From: Cyclobacterium salsum
GTDB lineage: Bacteria > Bacteroidota > Bacteroidia > Cytophagales > Cyclobacteriaceae
Assembly: GCF_010119245.1 (NCBI RefSeq)
Contig: NZ_WNKG01000004.1
Coordinates: forward strand, 372,001-436,000
Direction: 5' to 3'
Length of the DNA: 64,000 bases
Made by a program: the position numbers and the translations under genes. The notes beneath the pieces are model-generated. The model did no database searches. It saw nothing but the letters and a program-made list of their open reading frames with translations, and was not told the DNA's origin. This document shows, piece after piece, positions 63,972 to 64,000 of the stretch. Each line of letters starts with the position of its first letter. Position 1 is the first letter of the stretch.

Positions 63972-64000
63972 GAGCATAACGTACGGCTAAAGTGCACCAT
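63972..64000 (-). repeat. Right half of a second attC-like site (cut by window end)
   Basis: On the minus strand the sequence ends with GCCGTACGTTATGCTC just before the DUF4365 start. GTTATGC (63980-63974) is the complement of the GCATAAC box after that gene. It probably closes an attC site belonging to the next cassette upstream. Confidence 0.5.

Noticed and set aside
1-64000. CRISPR arrays, tRNA or rRNA genes, insertion sequences
   Set aside because: No regular direct repeats with spacers, no cloverleaf and no transposase motif were seen. I did not run a dedicated search, so tRNA absence rests on reading alone.

Overview
The window looks like the chromosome of a marine or soil Bacteroidota of the order Cytophagales, probably close to Cyclobacteriaceae. 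The reasons are a SusC/SusD pair, DUF2851 and DUF4286 proteins, a CRTAC1-like FG-GAP/ASPIC lipoprotein, saproxanthin-type carotenoid genes (CruF, CrtZ), abundant exported Gfo/Idh/MocA oxidoreductases, weak Shine-Dalgarno sequences and several TAnnTTTG promoter elements typical of the phylum. I see no rRNA, tRNA, CRISPR array, transposase or integrase.

Layout. 1-6.1 kb: a minus-strand housekeeping run, pyrD > ftsK > lolA-like > pyrF > DUF2851 (cut by the window start). 6.3-9.5 kb: two exported Gfo/Idh/MocA oxidoreductases around a GNAT acetyltransferase. 9.8-11.7 kb: an ACP-like protein lacking the carrier serine, and a CLC-type transporter behind a clear fluoride riboswitch with its promoter. 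11.9-18.6 kb: a TIGR01777 epimerase, a large M14 metallopeptidase, small conserved proteins, then cruF-crtZ overlapping a CarH-like B12-binding MerR regulator.

18.9-25.9 kb and 43.0-51.0 kb hold two versions of one exported catabolic module. Each has a GSDH-type dehydrogenase fused to cytochrome c, two secreted amidohydrolase/deacetylase paralogs, a SelA-like PLP enzyme with an export-like N-terminus, and an exported RidA. Between the copies lie a signalling cluster with two DHp-containing proteins that lack an ATPase domain, an SMP-30-like lipoprotein, a third exported RidA, a BASS transporter, the FG-GAP/ASPIC protein and the SusC/SusD pair. Together these suggest uptake and periplasmic breakdown of an amino- or acylamino-sugar or related nitrogenous compound. 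The substrate is unknown.

51-57 kb: ergothioneine genes egtB-egtD, a Cys-motif unknown protein, a PhnW-type transaminase and a sialate O-acetylesterase. From about 57 kb the DNA becomes AT-richer and gene-poor. It holds a tyrosinase next to a c-type-heme lipoprotein, gene fragments, a beta-propeller lipoprotein with a C10 tract before its start codon, and a DUF4365 nuclease-like gene framed by an attC-like folded site. The last is best read as an integron-type gene cassette. This end of the window looks acquired or remodelled.
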